Of a DNA stretch of 64,000 nucleotides, positions 1 to 8,976 are shown one piece after another (position 1 is the first letter of the stretch; the number at the start of each line of letters is the position of its first letter). Origin of the DNA: JABRWC01 sp039961675 (GTDB lineage Bacteria > Planctomycetota > Phycisphaerae > UBA1845 > Fen-1342). Both the position numbers and the translations under genes were made by a program. Where the stretch lies: the NCBI GenBank assembly GCA_039961675.1, contig JABRWC010000097.1, forward strand, positions 1 to 64,000. The letters are read 5' to 3'. Below the pieces are notes generated by a model. That model worked only from the letters and a program-made list of their open reading frames with translations, searched no databases and had not been told where the DNA came from.

Positions 1-1
1 A

Positions 2-1207
2 TATTACACTGGTATTGTCTGCGGTTCTGATGTGCTGGTCACGGATCGTGGCGACGAAGAAGGCGCCATCATGCGCCGCGCCGATGGGACGGTCCCGTCG
101 TGCGGATACGGCCCGTTTCATACGCTGTCCGTGGACGGTCAGGTCTGGCACTACGGAGAAGGGCAGCTTATTGCGACGCTGTGGGAGTCGGAAGGTCGAA
201 TGGTATCCTTCGACGCGCGGACGCTCGGCTTGAGCCCGCAGCCGACTGCGGGCGGGCTCAAGGAAATATTGGCGCTGGCGGGGCCCGAGGCTCGCATCCG
301 GGCGGCGCGCGAGGGCGAATTAGAGGTCTTGCGGGCCGAGTCCGAATCCGCCGTGGTGGAATGGCGGCTCGACCCGCGCCGCGGCGGCGCGCCGGTTTCC
401 GTGCGGCTGGAGAGTGGTGGCAGGATCATCGCCGAATCCCGTAGCGAGCCGCGAGAGTTCGACGGCGTGTGGTATCCGGCGCGCGTGGAGTATTTCGGCC
501 CCGGCGGCGAAGGCGGCCATGAGTTGCTCGAGACCATCGAGGTCACGACCGTCGAGGTGGAGCCAAGGGACTTGCCCGAGCGACTGACGCCTGAATTCAT
601 CGGGATTGATGCCGGTGTAAACGTGTTCCGGCGGCGCATGTCGGCGTCCGCCGACGTCGGGTCAGAGCCGCTCAAATGGGACGGGAGCAGGGTGGTAACG
701 CTCTCGGAGTACACGCGTGCCGAGGAGGCCGGCAAAGTCCGCGATGGCCCCATCTATCGGAAGAACTTGGAGCGCGCCGCGGCGATAGAAGCAGAGCAAG
801 CTCCGCTGCCGACAGCAGTGTCCGCAACGGGGAAACGCGCGCCCGCCGCCTCGGCGCCCGCGGCGTCGCTGCTCGAGCGGCTCACAGGCTGGGAGGCTTA
901 TACTCAGGGGTTCATCGAACGGCATCGACTGGACGGGGAGCAGACGCAGCGCGCGATTTCCGCGTTGCGAGAGTGTCAGGAACTGGCGCAGGCTCACCTG
1001 GCGAGCGTCTCGAACGCCCTGGAGCAATGGGAGCGGGTCGGCGGACGCGTGCCCACGACGACGCAACCCGCTTCCAGCAGCACAGAGATGGGCCGCCTGC
1101 ACCGTGAAATCTTCGGGCGCCTGGACGAGATTTTCGCATCGCAGCTTCGGCCGCGACTGGAAGCGATCCCCACGCGCGCCCAGCGCAGATCGGCCAGCGC
1201 ACCCTGA
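2..1207 (+). CDS. Hypothetical protein, 5' end cut by window edge
   Basis: The frame is open from base 2 and the first in-frame start (GTG at 32) falls in mid-sequence, so the gene probably begins outside the window. I do not recognise the family. About the first 230 visible residues look beta-rich, with aromatic stretches such as 'HYGEGQLIATLW' and 'EFDGVWYPARVEYF', as in secreted lipoprotein-carrier-like folds; this is only a resemblance. A Pro/Ala-rich linker follows, then about 110 charged helical residues beginning 'YTQGFIERHRLD', perhaps a coiled coil. No signal peptide can be judged because the N-terminus is missing. The TGA at 1205-1207 is followed by a 303-base gene-free stretch. Confidence 0.5.
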   Translation, partial: YYTGIVCGSDVLVTDRGDEEGAIMRRADGTVPSCGYGPFHTLSVDGQVWHYGEGQLIATLWESEGRMVSFDARTLGLSPQPTAGGLKEILALAGPEARIRAAREGELEVLRAESESAVVEWRLDPRRGGAPVSVRLESGGRIIAESRSEPREFDGVWYPARVEYFGPGGEGGHELLETIEVTTVEVEPRDLPERLTPEFIGIDAGVNVFRRRMSASADVGSEPLKWDGSRVVTLSEYTRAEEAGKVRDGPIYRKNLERAAAIEAEQAPLPTAVSATGKRAPAASAPAASLLERLTGWEAYTQGFIERHRLDGEQTQRAISALRECQELAQAHLASVSNALEQWERVGGRVPTTTQPASSSTEMGRLHREIFGRLDEIFASQLRPRLEAIPTRAQRRSASAP

Positions 1208-1335
1208 GTGTGGGCGTCACAGGGGCGGCCAGGAAACCGCGCAAAAAAGGCGAATTAGTTTCGCAAAGACGATTTGAAAAGGCAATTGAACGTTGTCACA
1301 CGCCGCCGCGGCTAGCAGTCCGTTGAAAAACTGTC

Positions 1336-1416
1336 CGCCCATTGGGGGGCCGGCCTCCAGGCCGGTCCTGAAGGCCATTTGGCGTGCGCTCCCGCACTTA
1401 TGCAACGGACAGCTAG
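1336..1416. repeat. 81-bp dispersed palindromic repeat, copy 1
   Basis: These 81 bases recur at 54801-54881 with 5 mismatches (my hand alignment, about 94% identity). The core 'CCGGCCTCCAGGCCGG' (1350-1365) is a hairpin with 7-bp arms. The element lies between the unknown gene ending at 1207 and the histidine kinase gene ending at 1511, so it is intergenic. The rest of 1208-1510 shows no gene, promoter or RNA that I can support. Read on the minus strand the element gives 'GLEAGPPMGG', a phrase that turns up in spurious translations from planctomycete genomes (recollection, not searched). Confidence 0.5.
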
Positions 1417-1510
1417 ACCTCTCACTCGCAGCCGTTGACGTGAAACGCGCAAGGCCTTCTCGTTCTTTTCTGCCGGAGGCAGGGAACGGCGCGGCCGGCG
1501 CCTGCTTAGC

Positions 1511-2971
1511 TCACGAGGATGTCGCGCTCGTTTCATGCCGGGCAACATTTGCCGCGCTGGTCGCCGGCAGCCGGATCTCGACCTCCAGGCCGCTGGGCGA
1601 GCGGTTCCGCGCGGCGATCGTGCCGCCGTGATGCGCGACGGAACGCTCCGCGATCGCCAGCCCCAGCCCGACGCCGCCCGACTGCCGCTCGCGGCCGCGG
1701 CTGACGCGGTAGAACGGGCGGAAAATCTGCGCCAGCTCGTGCTCCGGCACGCCCGGACCGCAATCGGAAACACGGATCACCGCCTCCGCGCCGTCGCGTT
1801 GCAGTGAGACCTCGACCGCAGTCTGCTCCGCGGTATGGGTCACGGCGTTGCGCAGCACGTTCTCGACCGAGCGGCGAATCAGCTCCGGCACGCCCGACAC
1901 CTGGCAAGGCGCGCAGTCGGTCATCACGACGCTCCGGCGCTGACTTCGGGCCTCGTAGTTGGCGTCTTCCACGGCCGATTGGAGCAGCGCAGCCAGGTCG
2001 AACGGCGTCGGCTGCCACCCGTGCGGCGCGCCCTCCAGGCGGGTCAGCGTGAGCAACTCGCCGACCAGTTCATTCAGCCGCACCGACTCGCGGCTGACGC
2101 GGTCGAGCGCGTCCGCGGCCTGCGGACCGGAACGCTGCCGCACCAGCTCCAGCGCCACGGCGAGCCGCGCCAGCGGCGAGCGGAGCTCGTGCGAGATGTC
2201 CTGAAGCAAGCGGCGCTGTGCGGAGAGCAGCGTTGCGATCCGCTCGGCCATCTGGTCGAAGTCGCGCGCCAACTCGCCCAGCTCGTCGCGCCGCCGGGCG
2301 ATCGCCGGTCCGACGCGCTCTTCCAGGTTCCCGTCGGCGAAGCGCCGCACGGCGGCCCGCAGCCGCACCACCGGGCGCGTGATGTAGCGCGCCAGCAGCA
2401 GGCACACGATGCCAAGCGACAACAGCACCAGCCCGAGCTGCGTGAGTTGCGCCCACAGCCGGTGCGACGAGCGCCCCGGCTGCCACCGCTCGGACTCGGC
2501 CAGCAGCGTATAGCGCGCCCCGCCCGGCGCGGTCAGCACGCGCACGAGGCGATACGCGCGACCGTCCTCCGTGCGGCGGACTCCCTCGCCCCCGGCAGCG
2601 CGTGAAAGCTCGTCGCGCAGCGCCGCCGGTACCTCGCGCCCGCTTACGTCCTGGCCGCTACCGTCCAGCAGGTACGCTCGCACGCCGCGCATCTCGGCCG
2701 TTGATTGCATGAAGGCCCGCAGGGCGGCGGGATCGTCCGCGTCGAGCAGGTCGCGGACGCTGTGAGCAAGGGACTCAAGCCGGCCGCCGAATGGGGCTGG
2801 CGGCCCGTCGGGCGCGAGGGGCGTGCCGGCGGCGGGGGCATCCCGCGTGGTGGAACGGTCCGACGGCGGCGGCCACGGCCGCAGCCAGTCCGCCAGCGCC
2901 ATGCCAACGACGAACGCGGACAGCACTGCCAGCGTTACCGAGAAGAAGATCTTGAAGAACAGCGGTCGCAT
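1511..2971 (-). CDS. Sensor histidine kinase, CpxA/EnvZ type
   Basis: Membrane sensor kinase that should autophosphorylate and pass phosphate to the regulator encoded just upstream. In 486 residues I see TM1 (about 9-28), a periplasmic part of about 140 residues with no known sensor fold, TM2 (about 176-197), HAMP (about 198-250), HisKA with H-box 'ISHELRSPLARL' (His261), an N-box 'VENVLRNAVTHT', and G-boxes 'SDCGPGVPE' and 'GVGLGLAIAERS'. The start ATG at 2971 gives 'MRPLFFKIFF', a natural membrane-leading N-terminus; upstream sequence in this frame only shadows the regulator gene. The regulator stops 47 bp upstream, so the two are probably one operon. The order and the divergent CpxP-like gene recall the E. 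coli cpx locus. Confidence 0.5.
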   Translation of the reverse strand: MRPLFFKIFFSVTLAVLSAFVVGMALADWLRPWPPPSDRSTTRDAPAAGTPLAPDGPPAPFGGRLESLAHSVRDLLDADDPAALRAFMQSTAEMRGVRAYLLDGSGQDVSGREVPAALRDELSRAAGGEGVRRTEDGRAYRLVRVLTAPGGARYTLLAESERWQPGRSSHRLWAQLTQLGLVLLSLGIVCLLLARYITRPVVRLRAAVRRFADGNLEERVGPAIARRRDELGELARDFDQMAERIATLLSAQRRLLQDISHELRSPLARLAVALELVRQRSGPQAADALDRVSRESVRLNELVGELLTLTRLEGAPHGWQPTPFDLAALLQSAVEDANYEARSQRRSVVMTDCAPCQVSGVPELIRRSVENVLRNAVTHTAEQTAVEVSLQRDGAEAVIRVSDCGPGVPEHELAQIFRPFYRVSRGRERQSGGVGLGLAIAERSVAHHGGTIAARNRSPSGLEVEIRLPATSAANVARHETSATSS

Positions 2972-3018
2972 GTGGTTCCCGGGCGTCTCCAGCGGACAGC
3001 CCGCTTCGCCAGTGTCCG

Positions 3019-3735
3019 TCAGCCCGGCTCGACGCGCGTGTAGACATACCCGACGCCGCGCACGGACTTGATCCGTTCTACGCCGCCGCACGCGTGCCCG
3101 AGTTTGCGGCGCAGGTGGCTGACGTGCATGTCGATGCTGCGGTCGAACGGGTCGGGGTCGCGATCCAGCACCTTGCGGAAAAGCTCGCTGCGGGAAACGG
3201 TCTTCCCGCACGAGCGCATCAGCGTCTCCAGCAGGTCGAATTCGACGCCGGTGAGCGCGACGCGCTGGCCGTCTTTGAAAACCTCGCGGCTGCCAGGGTC
3301 GAGGTCCACGTCGCCGACGCGGACGCGCGGCTGCGCGGGACGGGTCTGGGCGTCGCGATCCGGCGGCTGGGCGCGGCGGAGAATGGCGCCGATTCGCGCC
3401 ACGAGTTCGCGCGGGTTGAACGGCTTGGGGAGGTAGTCGTCGGCGCCCAGCTCCAGCCCCACAATGCGGTCCACGTCGTCGCCGCGTGCGGTGAGCATGA
3501 TCACCGGCGTCGCCGACTGGGCGCGGATTTGCCGGAGCACCTCGAAGCCGTCGATGTCCGGCAGCATGACGTCGAGCACGATCGCAGCCGGTTCGCCGGA
3601 CAGCGCGCCGCGCACGCCATCGCGGCCGGTCTGTACCGCGTGCAGCTCGAAGCCCTGCGGGGAGAGGAACTCGTGCAGCAGCTCGGCCAGCTCGGCATCG
3701 TCGTCGATGAGCAGCAGTTTGCGATTCACGCTCAT
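3019..3735 (-). CDS. OmpR/CpxR-family response regulator
   Basis: DNA-binding regulator of 238 residues. The receiver domain (about 5-118) has the acidic pocket 'DDD' at 11-13, phospho-acceptor Asp55 in 'VLDVMLPD' and Lys104 in 'YLPKPFN'. The C-terminal winged helix (about 138-235) ends 'KSVRGVGYVYTRVEPG', typical of OmpR/PhoB regulators. The helix phrase 'SDLRRKLG'-like 'VSHLRRKLGHACGG' is CpxR/OmpR-like. It is first in the regulator-kinase operon and divergent from the secreted Spy/CpxP-like gene at 4065. The GTAAA-N5-GTAAG direct repeat in the intervening region is a plausible self-regulatory target. Confidence 0.5.
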   Translation of the reverse strand: MSVNRKLLLIDDDAELAELLHEFLSPQGFELHAVQTGRDGVRGALSGEPAAIVLDVMLPDIDGFEVLRQIRAQSATPVIMLTARGDDVDRIVGLELGADDYLPKPFNPRELVARIGAILRRAQPPDRDAQTRPAQPRVRVGDVDLDPGSREVFKDGQRVALTGVEFDLLETLMRSCGKTVSRSELFRKVLDRDPDPFDRSIDMHVSHLRRKLGHACGGVERIKSVRGVGYVYTRVEPG

Positions 3736-3850
3736 ACGACGCCAGCCCGCAATCGGACGCTCGGCCGCTCACCCGGCGGCGCTGTCGCGCAGTATAATCT
3801 TCGCCCGCATCGGCTCGCGATGCTGACCGCGCGAGCCCAGGCGCAAGCAT

Positions 3851-3865
3851 GTAAAGTTGTGTAAG
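3851..3865 (+). promoter_or_regulatory. CpxR-box-like direct repeat GTAAA-N5-GTAAG
   Basis: The 329-base divergent region 3736-4064 contains GTAAA (3851-3855), five bases, then GTAAG (3861-3865), and an inverted half site TTTAC at 3892-3896. The published CpxR consensus in enterobacteria is GTAAA-N5-GTAAA (established knowledge). Such A/T-rich pentamers are rare in this GC-rich DNA. A TATACT hexamer on the minus strand (3796-3791) could be a -10 for the regulator-kinase operon. Function is inferred by analogy with cpxP/cpxRA and remains unproven in this phylum. Confidence 0.5.
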
Positions 3866-4064
3866 TGCGGACCGGCGGACGCCGACATTTCTTTACGCCG
3901 CATACGCAAATCATGACCGACTTGCAGGTAATAATCGGGTTCAATCTTCGTCAGGCCGAAAGGGAGCGGACGCGCCGGCCAAGGTGCGTTGGCGTCCCGG
4001 GTGCGAAGCGCAACACCCGACCGCCGCAATGCGGCGATCGACGCGCAGAAAAAAGGAGAAGTAC

Positions 4065-5186
4065 ATGAGGCTCAGGATTGTCGCGGCGTTCGCCGTCGCC
4101 GCGTTGACGCTCACGGCGATGGCCCAGGAGGTGGAGCGCGGACCCGAGGGGCGGGCGCGGCGCGGGGAGTTCCGTCGCGGGCCGTCGCTCGAACAGCTCG
4201 TCGAGCGGATGAAGAGCGCGATCGAATTCGATGAGCAGCAGCTTTCGCAGCTCGACGAGCTGCTGAAAAAGCACCAGGAGCAGGCGGAGCAGGGTCGCGC
4301 CCGTTGGCGCGAGCTGCGCGAGGCCGAGGAGATGGGCGACGAGGCGCGCGCGGCGCAGCTCCGCGAGGAGTTCCGGGCTCAGCGCGCGGAAGGCGGGATG
4401 CGCGGGCGCGGCCCGGACGCGTTGCTGAACGAGGTTGAAGCGCTGCTGCATGAAGACCAGCTCGAGGCGTTCCGCACGTTCCGCGAGAGCCTCCCGCCGC
4501 CGCCCGATCGCGGCCCCGGCGAGGCGATGATGCGCGCGATCCGCGACCTGCCGGACGCGGTTCAGATGACCGACGAGCAGCGCGCGCAGTACGACAAGCT
4601 CCTGGAAGAGCGCCGCGCGGCGATGCGCGAGCGGTGGGGCCGTCGCGGCCGCGGAGAAGGCGAGGGCGCGCAGCCTCCCGCTCCGGCTGCTCCGGGCGAG
4701 CCGGCGGAAGGCGCGCAGCCGGCCGAAGCGGGCGATCGGCCGCCGCGGTTTGAGCGTTTCGACCCCAGCGCGATGCTGGACGAACTGTTCGCGCAGGTGG
4801 CGGAGATGCTGAACGCGGACCAGGTCAAGCTGCTCGAGGAGTACCGCAAGCAGGTCGGGTCGGAGCTGCGCGATCCGGGCGGGCGCGGCGGAAACGATCC
4901 ACGGGCGGTGATTTCCGCGGCCAAGCGCGTCAGCAATCTCTCGACCGAACAGGAGGACGCGATCCGCGAGATCGAGAACGAGACGGCGCAGGCCGCCCGC
5001 GGCGTGCCGCGCTCCGACGCCGAAGGCCAGGCGATGATCGCCGCCGACGCGAAGGAGAAAATCCTGAAGGTGCTCAACGACGAGCAGAAGGCGGAGTTCG
5101 AGCGCAACCTTCAGCGCACGCGCTCGCGTGGTCCGCGCGAGGGTCGGGGCCCGGACGGTCCGCCGCCGCCGCCGGATCAGCCGTAA
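4065..5186 (+). CDS. Secreted Spy/CpxP-like helical repeat protein
   Basis: A 373-residue exported protein. The signal peptide is residues 1-21 (hydrophobic 'IVAAFAVAALTLTAMA'). The mature part is highly charged and helical, with repeated 'x-T/N-x-x-Q' phrases: 'MTDEQRAQYDKLLEER', 'LNADQVKLLEEY', 'LSTEQEDAIREIE', 'LNDEQKAEFERNL'. These resemble LTxxQ-type motifs of Spy/CpxP periplasmic proteins, although those are about 160 residues and this one is much longer, with a Pro/Ala/Glu-rich linker near 210-240. The start ATG at 4065 has AAAGGAG just upstream; the in-frame start at 3984 lacks a signal peptide. Divergence from a CpxAR-like pair suggests an envelope-stress chaperone or kinase inhibitor, by inference. 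Confidence 0.5.
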   Translation: MRLRIVAAFAVAALTLTAMAQEVERGPEGRARRGEFRRGPSLEQLVERMKSAIEFDEQQLSQLDELLKKHQEQAEQGRARWRELREAEEMGDEARAAQLREEFRAQRAEGGMRGRGPDALLNEVEALLHEDQLEAFRTFRESLPPPPDRGPGEAMMRAIRDLPDAVQMTDEQRAQYDKLLEERRAAMRERWGRRGRGEGEGAQPPAPAAPGEPAEGAQPAEAGDRPPRFERFDPSAMLDELFAQVAEMLNADQVKLLEEYRKQVGSELRDPGGRGGNDPRAVISAAKRVSNLSTEQEDAIREIENETAQAARGVPRSDAEGQAMIAADAKEKILKVLNDEQKAEFERNLQRTRSRGPREGRGPDGPPPPPDQP

Positions 5187-5203
5187 TCAGAGCGACGACG
5201 CCG

Positions 5204-5265
5204 GGTGGTACGGGCGTCCAGCCCGTCGTGATCCCGCGACAACGGGCGAGGTCGCCCGCACCACC
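5204..5265. repeat. Palindromic intergenic repeat, TGVSPV-type
   Basis: Begins GGTGGTACGGGCGTCC and ends GCCCGCACCACC, so the ends are inverted repeats. It holds internal complementary pieces (ACGGGCG...CGCCCG-like). It resembles the element at 34445-34497 upstream of the Ser/Thr kinase (GGTGGCACGGGCGTCC). It lies between two convergent genes, where it could also act as a bidirectional terminator stem. Confidence 0.5.
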
Positions 5266-5302
5266 ACGGCAGGCGAGCGTCACAAAGTTCCGCGGCATTC
5301 GT

Positions 5303-6145
5303 TTAGTAGTTGATGCGGATCGACTCGAGCACCGCGGGCAGGTCCGTGCCGTCGTCGAGCGAACTGACCACGCAAATGCAGACGTTCTCGCTTTCAAAGT
5401 GCATGAGTCGCAGCGAGTCGGACCGCACGACCTGCCCTTCCCGACCGCCAGCGGTGCACGCCATGCACTCACGATCCCCGTAGCGCTTCTGTATTCCCGG
5501 CGGACATTGCAGCAGCAGGAGCTGTCCGCGCGGGCCGACGAAGTGAAAACCGAGCGACCGGTGCGAGCGGCCCATGTTCAGCAGGTACAAGCCATCGAGC
5601 CGCAGCTCCGCGGGAAGCCGGGCCGGCGGGTGGACGCGGACCTTCATGCACTGCCGGGCGCGCTCAGCGGAAATGGGGCGCCCGCCATGCGCCAACATCA
5701 GCGCCCGGATGCCCGCTCCGATGTCGCCGTCCGTTCGCGAGAGCAGCGGCCGAAAATCAACCTGCGCCGCCAGCGCCACGGCGGACCCCGGCCCGCTGAA
5801 CGCAAACAACGCCAGGCCAACCGCGAGCGCGACGGCGGCCGCAGAGGTAAGCCTGCGCACCGTGACCGGCGCGAGAAGCCGGCGTTGACGAACCGCCACC
5901 GGCCGATCCAGCCGGCGCGCGATAGCTTCCCAAAGTTCGTTTCGTGGAGGGTCCTGGCGCGGCACGGCCGCCAGGGCCGCGCCCAGTTCTCGCAGGCGCC
6001 GGAGCTCGCCCGAGCACGCCGCGCACGGGGCGAGGTGCGCTTCGACCTGTGCGCACGTCGCGGCGTCCGCCTCGCGGTCGATGTACGCGCCGAGACAGGA
6101 ACGGGTGCGTTCACATTCGGAGTGGAGCGTCATGCCGTCGCTCAC
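5303..6145 (-). CDS. Anti-sigma factor with HC2 zinc finger
   Basis: A 280-residue membrane protein expected to hold the neighbouring ECF sigma factor inactive. The N-terminal zinc-binding anti-sigma motif is His37-x3-Cys41-x2-Cys44 ('HLAPCAAC'). A single TM segment is predicted near 95-115 ('TSAAAVALAVGLALFAF'), followed by an outer domain of about 160 residues with scattered Cys ('LLLQCPPGIQ', 'DRECMACTAG', 'NVCICVVSS'), which could sense redox or metal; that is a guess. The sigma gene lies upstream in the same direction with a 160-base gap. The start may be Met1 (6145) or Met5 (6133). Confidence 0.5.
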   Translation of the reverse strand: MSDGMTLHSECERTRSCLGAYIDREADAATCAQVEAHLAPCAACSGELRRLRELGAALAAVPRQDPPRNELWEAIARRLDRPVAVRQRRLLAPVTVRRLTSAAAVALAVGLALFAFSGPGSAVALAAQVDFRPLLSRTDGDIGAGIRALMLAHGGRPISAERARQCMKVRVHPPARLPAELRLDGLYLLNMGRSHRSLGFHFVGPRGQLLLLQCPPGIQKRYGDRECMACTAGGREGQVVRSDSLRLMHFESENVCICVVSSLDDGTDLPAVLESIRINY

Positions 6146-6305
6146 CGCGGGCCGCCTACGAAATGAATCCGCGTGCGGCCTTTGAAGCTCCGCGTCGACC
6201 GCGCGCCGCGCCGCTGAGTCAGCGCCGGCCGGGCGCGCCGTCGCCCGGATCGTTCGTGGGCACCACCAGTTTTGGATGCGGCGTAGGCCGCGTATCTTCC
6301 CGATC

Positions 6306-6827
6306 TCAACCGCCTTCCAGCAGCACCCGCAGCTCCCCGCGCGCCCGGTTCAGGCGCGAGGCGATGGTGCCTTCGGGGATGTCCAGGACGGCGGCGATAT
6401 CTCGGTACGACATCCCGGCTTGGTATCGCAGCAGCAGAATGACGCGATGTTCGTCCGATAATCGCGCAAGTGCACCTTCCACCGTGGCCGGATCGAACTC
6501 CCATTCGGTGGGCAGCGGCGTCTCAACGCGGCGCGCGATCCGCGGCGCGTGCCGGTGTTCAACGCTCCGCCGTCGCAGGAGTTGCAGAGCCTCATTCACG
6601 GCGATGCGATGAATCCACGTTCCGAGGCTCGCGCGGCCGTCATATGACTGGAAGTTCTGAAACATGCGCAGGAACGCGTTTTGCGCGGCATCAAACGCGT
6701 CGTCGGCATTGCCCGTGATGCCGAGCACCAGGTTGTAGATTCGATCCACGAAGCGTTCGTAGCAGGCTTGTTGGGCCCGACGGTCCTGACGGCGGCACCC
6801 GGCGATAATCTCCGGCTCGAACATCAT
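6306..6827 (-). CDS. ECF-family RNA polymerase sigma factor (RpoE-like)
   Basis: A 173-residue sigma-70 factor with only regions 2 and 4. Region 2 includes 'DAAQNAFLRMFQNFQSYD' and 'LGTWIHRIAVNEALQLLRR' (core-binding and -10 recognition). Region 4 includes 'LSDEHRVILLLRYQAGMS', 'YRDIAAVLDIPEGTIASR' and 'LNRARGELRVLL', a helix-turn-helix for -35 recognition. Size and motifs fit RpoE-like ECF factors. It is followed by the HC2 anti-sigma gene, the usual partner order. The MoxR gene ends 120 bases upstream and could be co-transcribed. Confidence 0.5.
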   Translation of the reverse strand: MMFEPEIIAGCRRQDRRAQQACYERFVDRIYNLVLGITGNADDAFDAAQNAFLRMFQNFQSYDGRASLGTWIHRIAVNEALQLLRRRSVEHRHAPRIARRVETPLPTEWEFDPATVEGALARLSDEHRVILLLRYQAGMSYRDIAAVLDIPEGTIASRLNRARGELRVLLEGG

Positions 6828-6947
6828 TCGCGCTGCGCGTGCGGTCTCACTACTCTGCGCTGGGACTCTGGCGGCGGAGCAGCAGCGGCGCCCGCGGCGA
6901 GTCGGCGCCGCGGCGGCGATTTCGGGGCGCGCGTCTTAGCGCTCGCT

Positions 6948-8009
<1,062 letters not shown>

Positions 8010-8291
8010 GAGGCAGAAAGATAGCGGCGTCCCTCCCTACGGTCACGATCGCGCGGGCGGCTTCGTCCGGCGCCGGGGCCGGCGGTCGGCCCGATCACCC
8101 TTGGTCGCTCGGCCGATCGCCGCATCGAATTACTTCTGTGGGAATAGGATGGGGGCGAGCGCTGTTTTCGGGAGTACGGGTAGAAGTGCAATCGCGGCCG
8201 CGGCCGCGCACGATTCTTGGGGAGCCGGATCCAGGGCGAAGGGCGGAGCTCTTCGCCCGGATCCTTTACGGAGCGCGCCGGGAAGCGCCGA

Positions 8292-8840
8292 TTATCGGGA
8301 TGGACGAGGCAGCCGGCCCTCGTTGTACGCCCGCTCAAGCCGCTCGTACGCCGCCTGGTATGCAATGAACCGCACGTGCCGTTCGCGGCGCTCTTCGCTC
8401 GTCCGGGCCAGGTCCGGGTGCCACTTCTTGCAGATGCCGCGCCAGGCCTCGTGAAGTTCGTCACGCGACGACCGCGCGCTCAGACCGAATAACGCCAACG
8501 CCTCATCGTCCTCCAGGTTCGCCGCCTGCGCGCGGACGCCCCGGGCGACCTGCTCGCGCTGCCGCGTGCTCGAACGGGTCCGCAACCACTGCCAGTCCCA
8601 GACGTCCGGCAGGAGCGCGCCGAGGCTGGAGCCGAGCACTGCGCCGGCGCGCGTGAACGGCCGTCCCTTCAGACGCAGCAGCCGATCGATCAGTCGCCCT
8701 CCGGTCGCCGCAACCTGCCCGCCGGCTCGGGCCGCGATCGACCGTTGCCGGGCGTACCTTCCGCGCAGCAGGGGGGCGACATCCAATCGCCACACCCGTT
8801 CCATGAACTCCTGGAATGCGCGGTCCTGGGCGCTCGACAC
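8292..8840 (-). CDS. J-domain (DnaJ-like) protein
   Basis: A 182-residue protein whose C-terminal ~70 residues form a J domain: 'EALALFGLSARSSRDELHEA' (helices I-II), the invariant HPD at 141-143 in 'KKWHPDLAR', then a long charged helix to 'AYERLERAYNEG'. The N-terminal ~110 residues are basic and contain 'AGAVLGSSLGALL', which could be a weak membrane-associating helix. It should recruit and stimulate an Hsp70; no Hsp70 or GrpE gene is in the window. The start is GTG at 8840 with no clear ribosome site, so an internal start is possible. The 282 bases between this gene and moxR hold nothing I can identify. Confidence 0.5.
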   Translation of the reverse strand: MSSAQDRAFQEFMERVWRLDVAPLLRGRYARQRSIAARAGGQVAATGGRLIDRLLRLKGRPFTRAGAVLGSSLGALLPDVWDWQWLRTRSSTRQREQVARGVRAQAANLEDDEALALFGLSARSSRDELHEAWRGICKKWHPDLARTSEERRERHVRFIAYQAAYERLERAYNEGRLPRPSR

Positions 8841-8885
8841 AGTCTCACATTCTCTCGGGTTGGGGTAATCGGCTCATCACCAAGC

Positions 8886-8940
8886 GATCCAGTCGTCACA
8901 AGAGTCTAACCGGGCTGAGAGGTCATGAGATTCTCGACCA
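8886..8940. mobile_element. Fragment of an IS3-family element end
   Basis: GATCCAGTCGTCAC (8886-8899) and the following bases (AGTCTAACC, then GAGA...ATTCTCGA) align with 44217-44270, the sequence immediately upstream of a degenerate IS3 orfA. No transposase coding sequence is present here, so this is a footprint of an element end. It sits in the gap between the J-domain gene and the SulP transporter gene. Confidence 0.5.
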
Positions 8941-8976
8941 GGCGTTGACGTCACACTCCCGAGCGGAGCAAACGGA

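Noticed and set aside
2972..3850. N-terminal extension of the histidine kinase frame to 3850
   Set aside because: It overlaps the response regulator gene in another frame and is shadow sequence; the kinase begins with a TM-leading Met at 2971.
8010..8291. Possible small gene between moxR and the J-domain gene
   Set aside because: Short frames overlap, lack ribosome sites and show only composition-driven Arg/Gly/Ser content.
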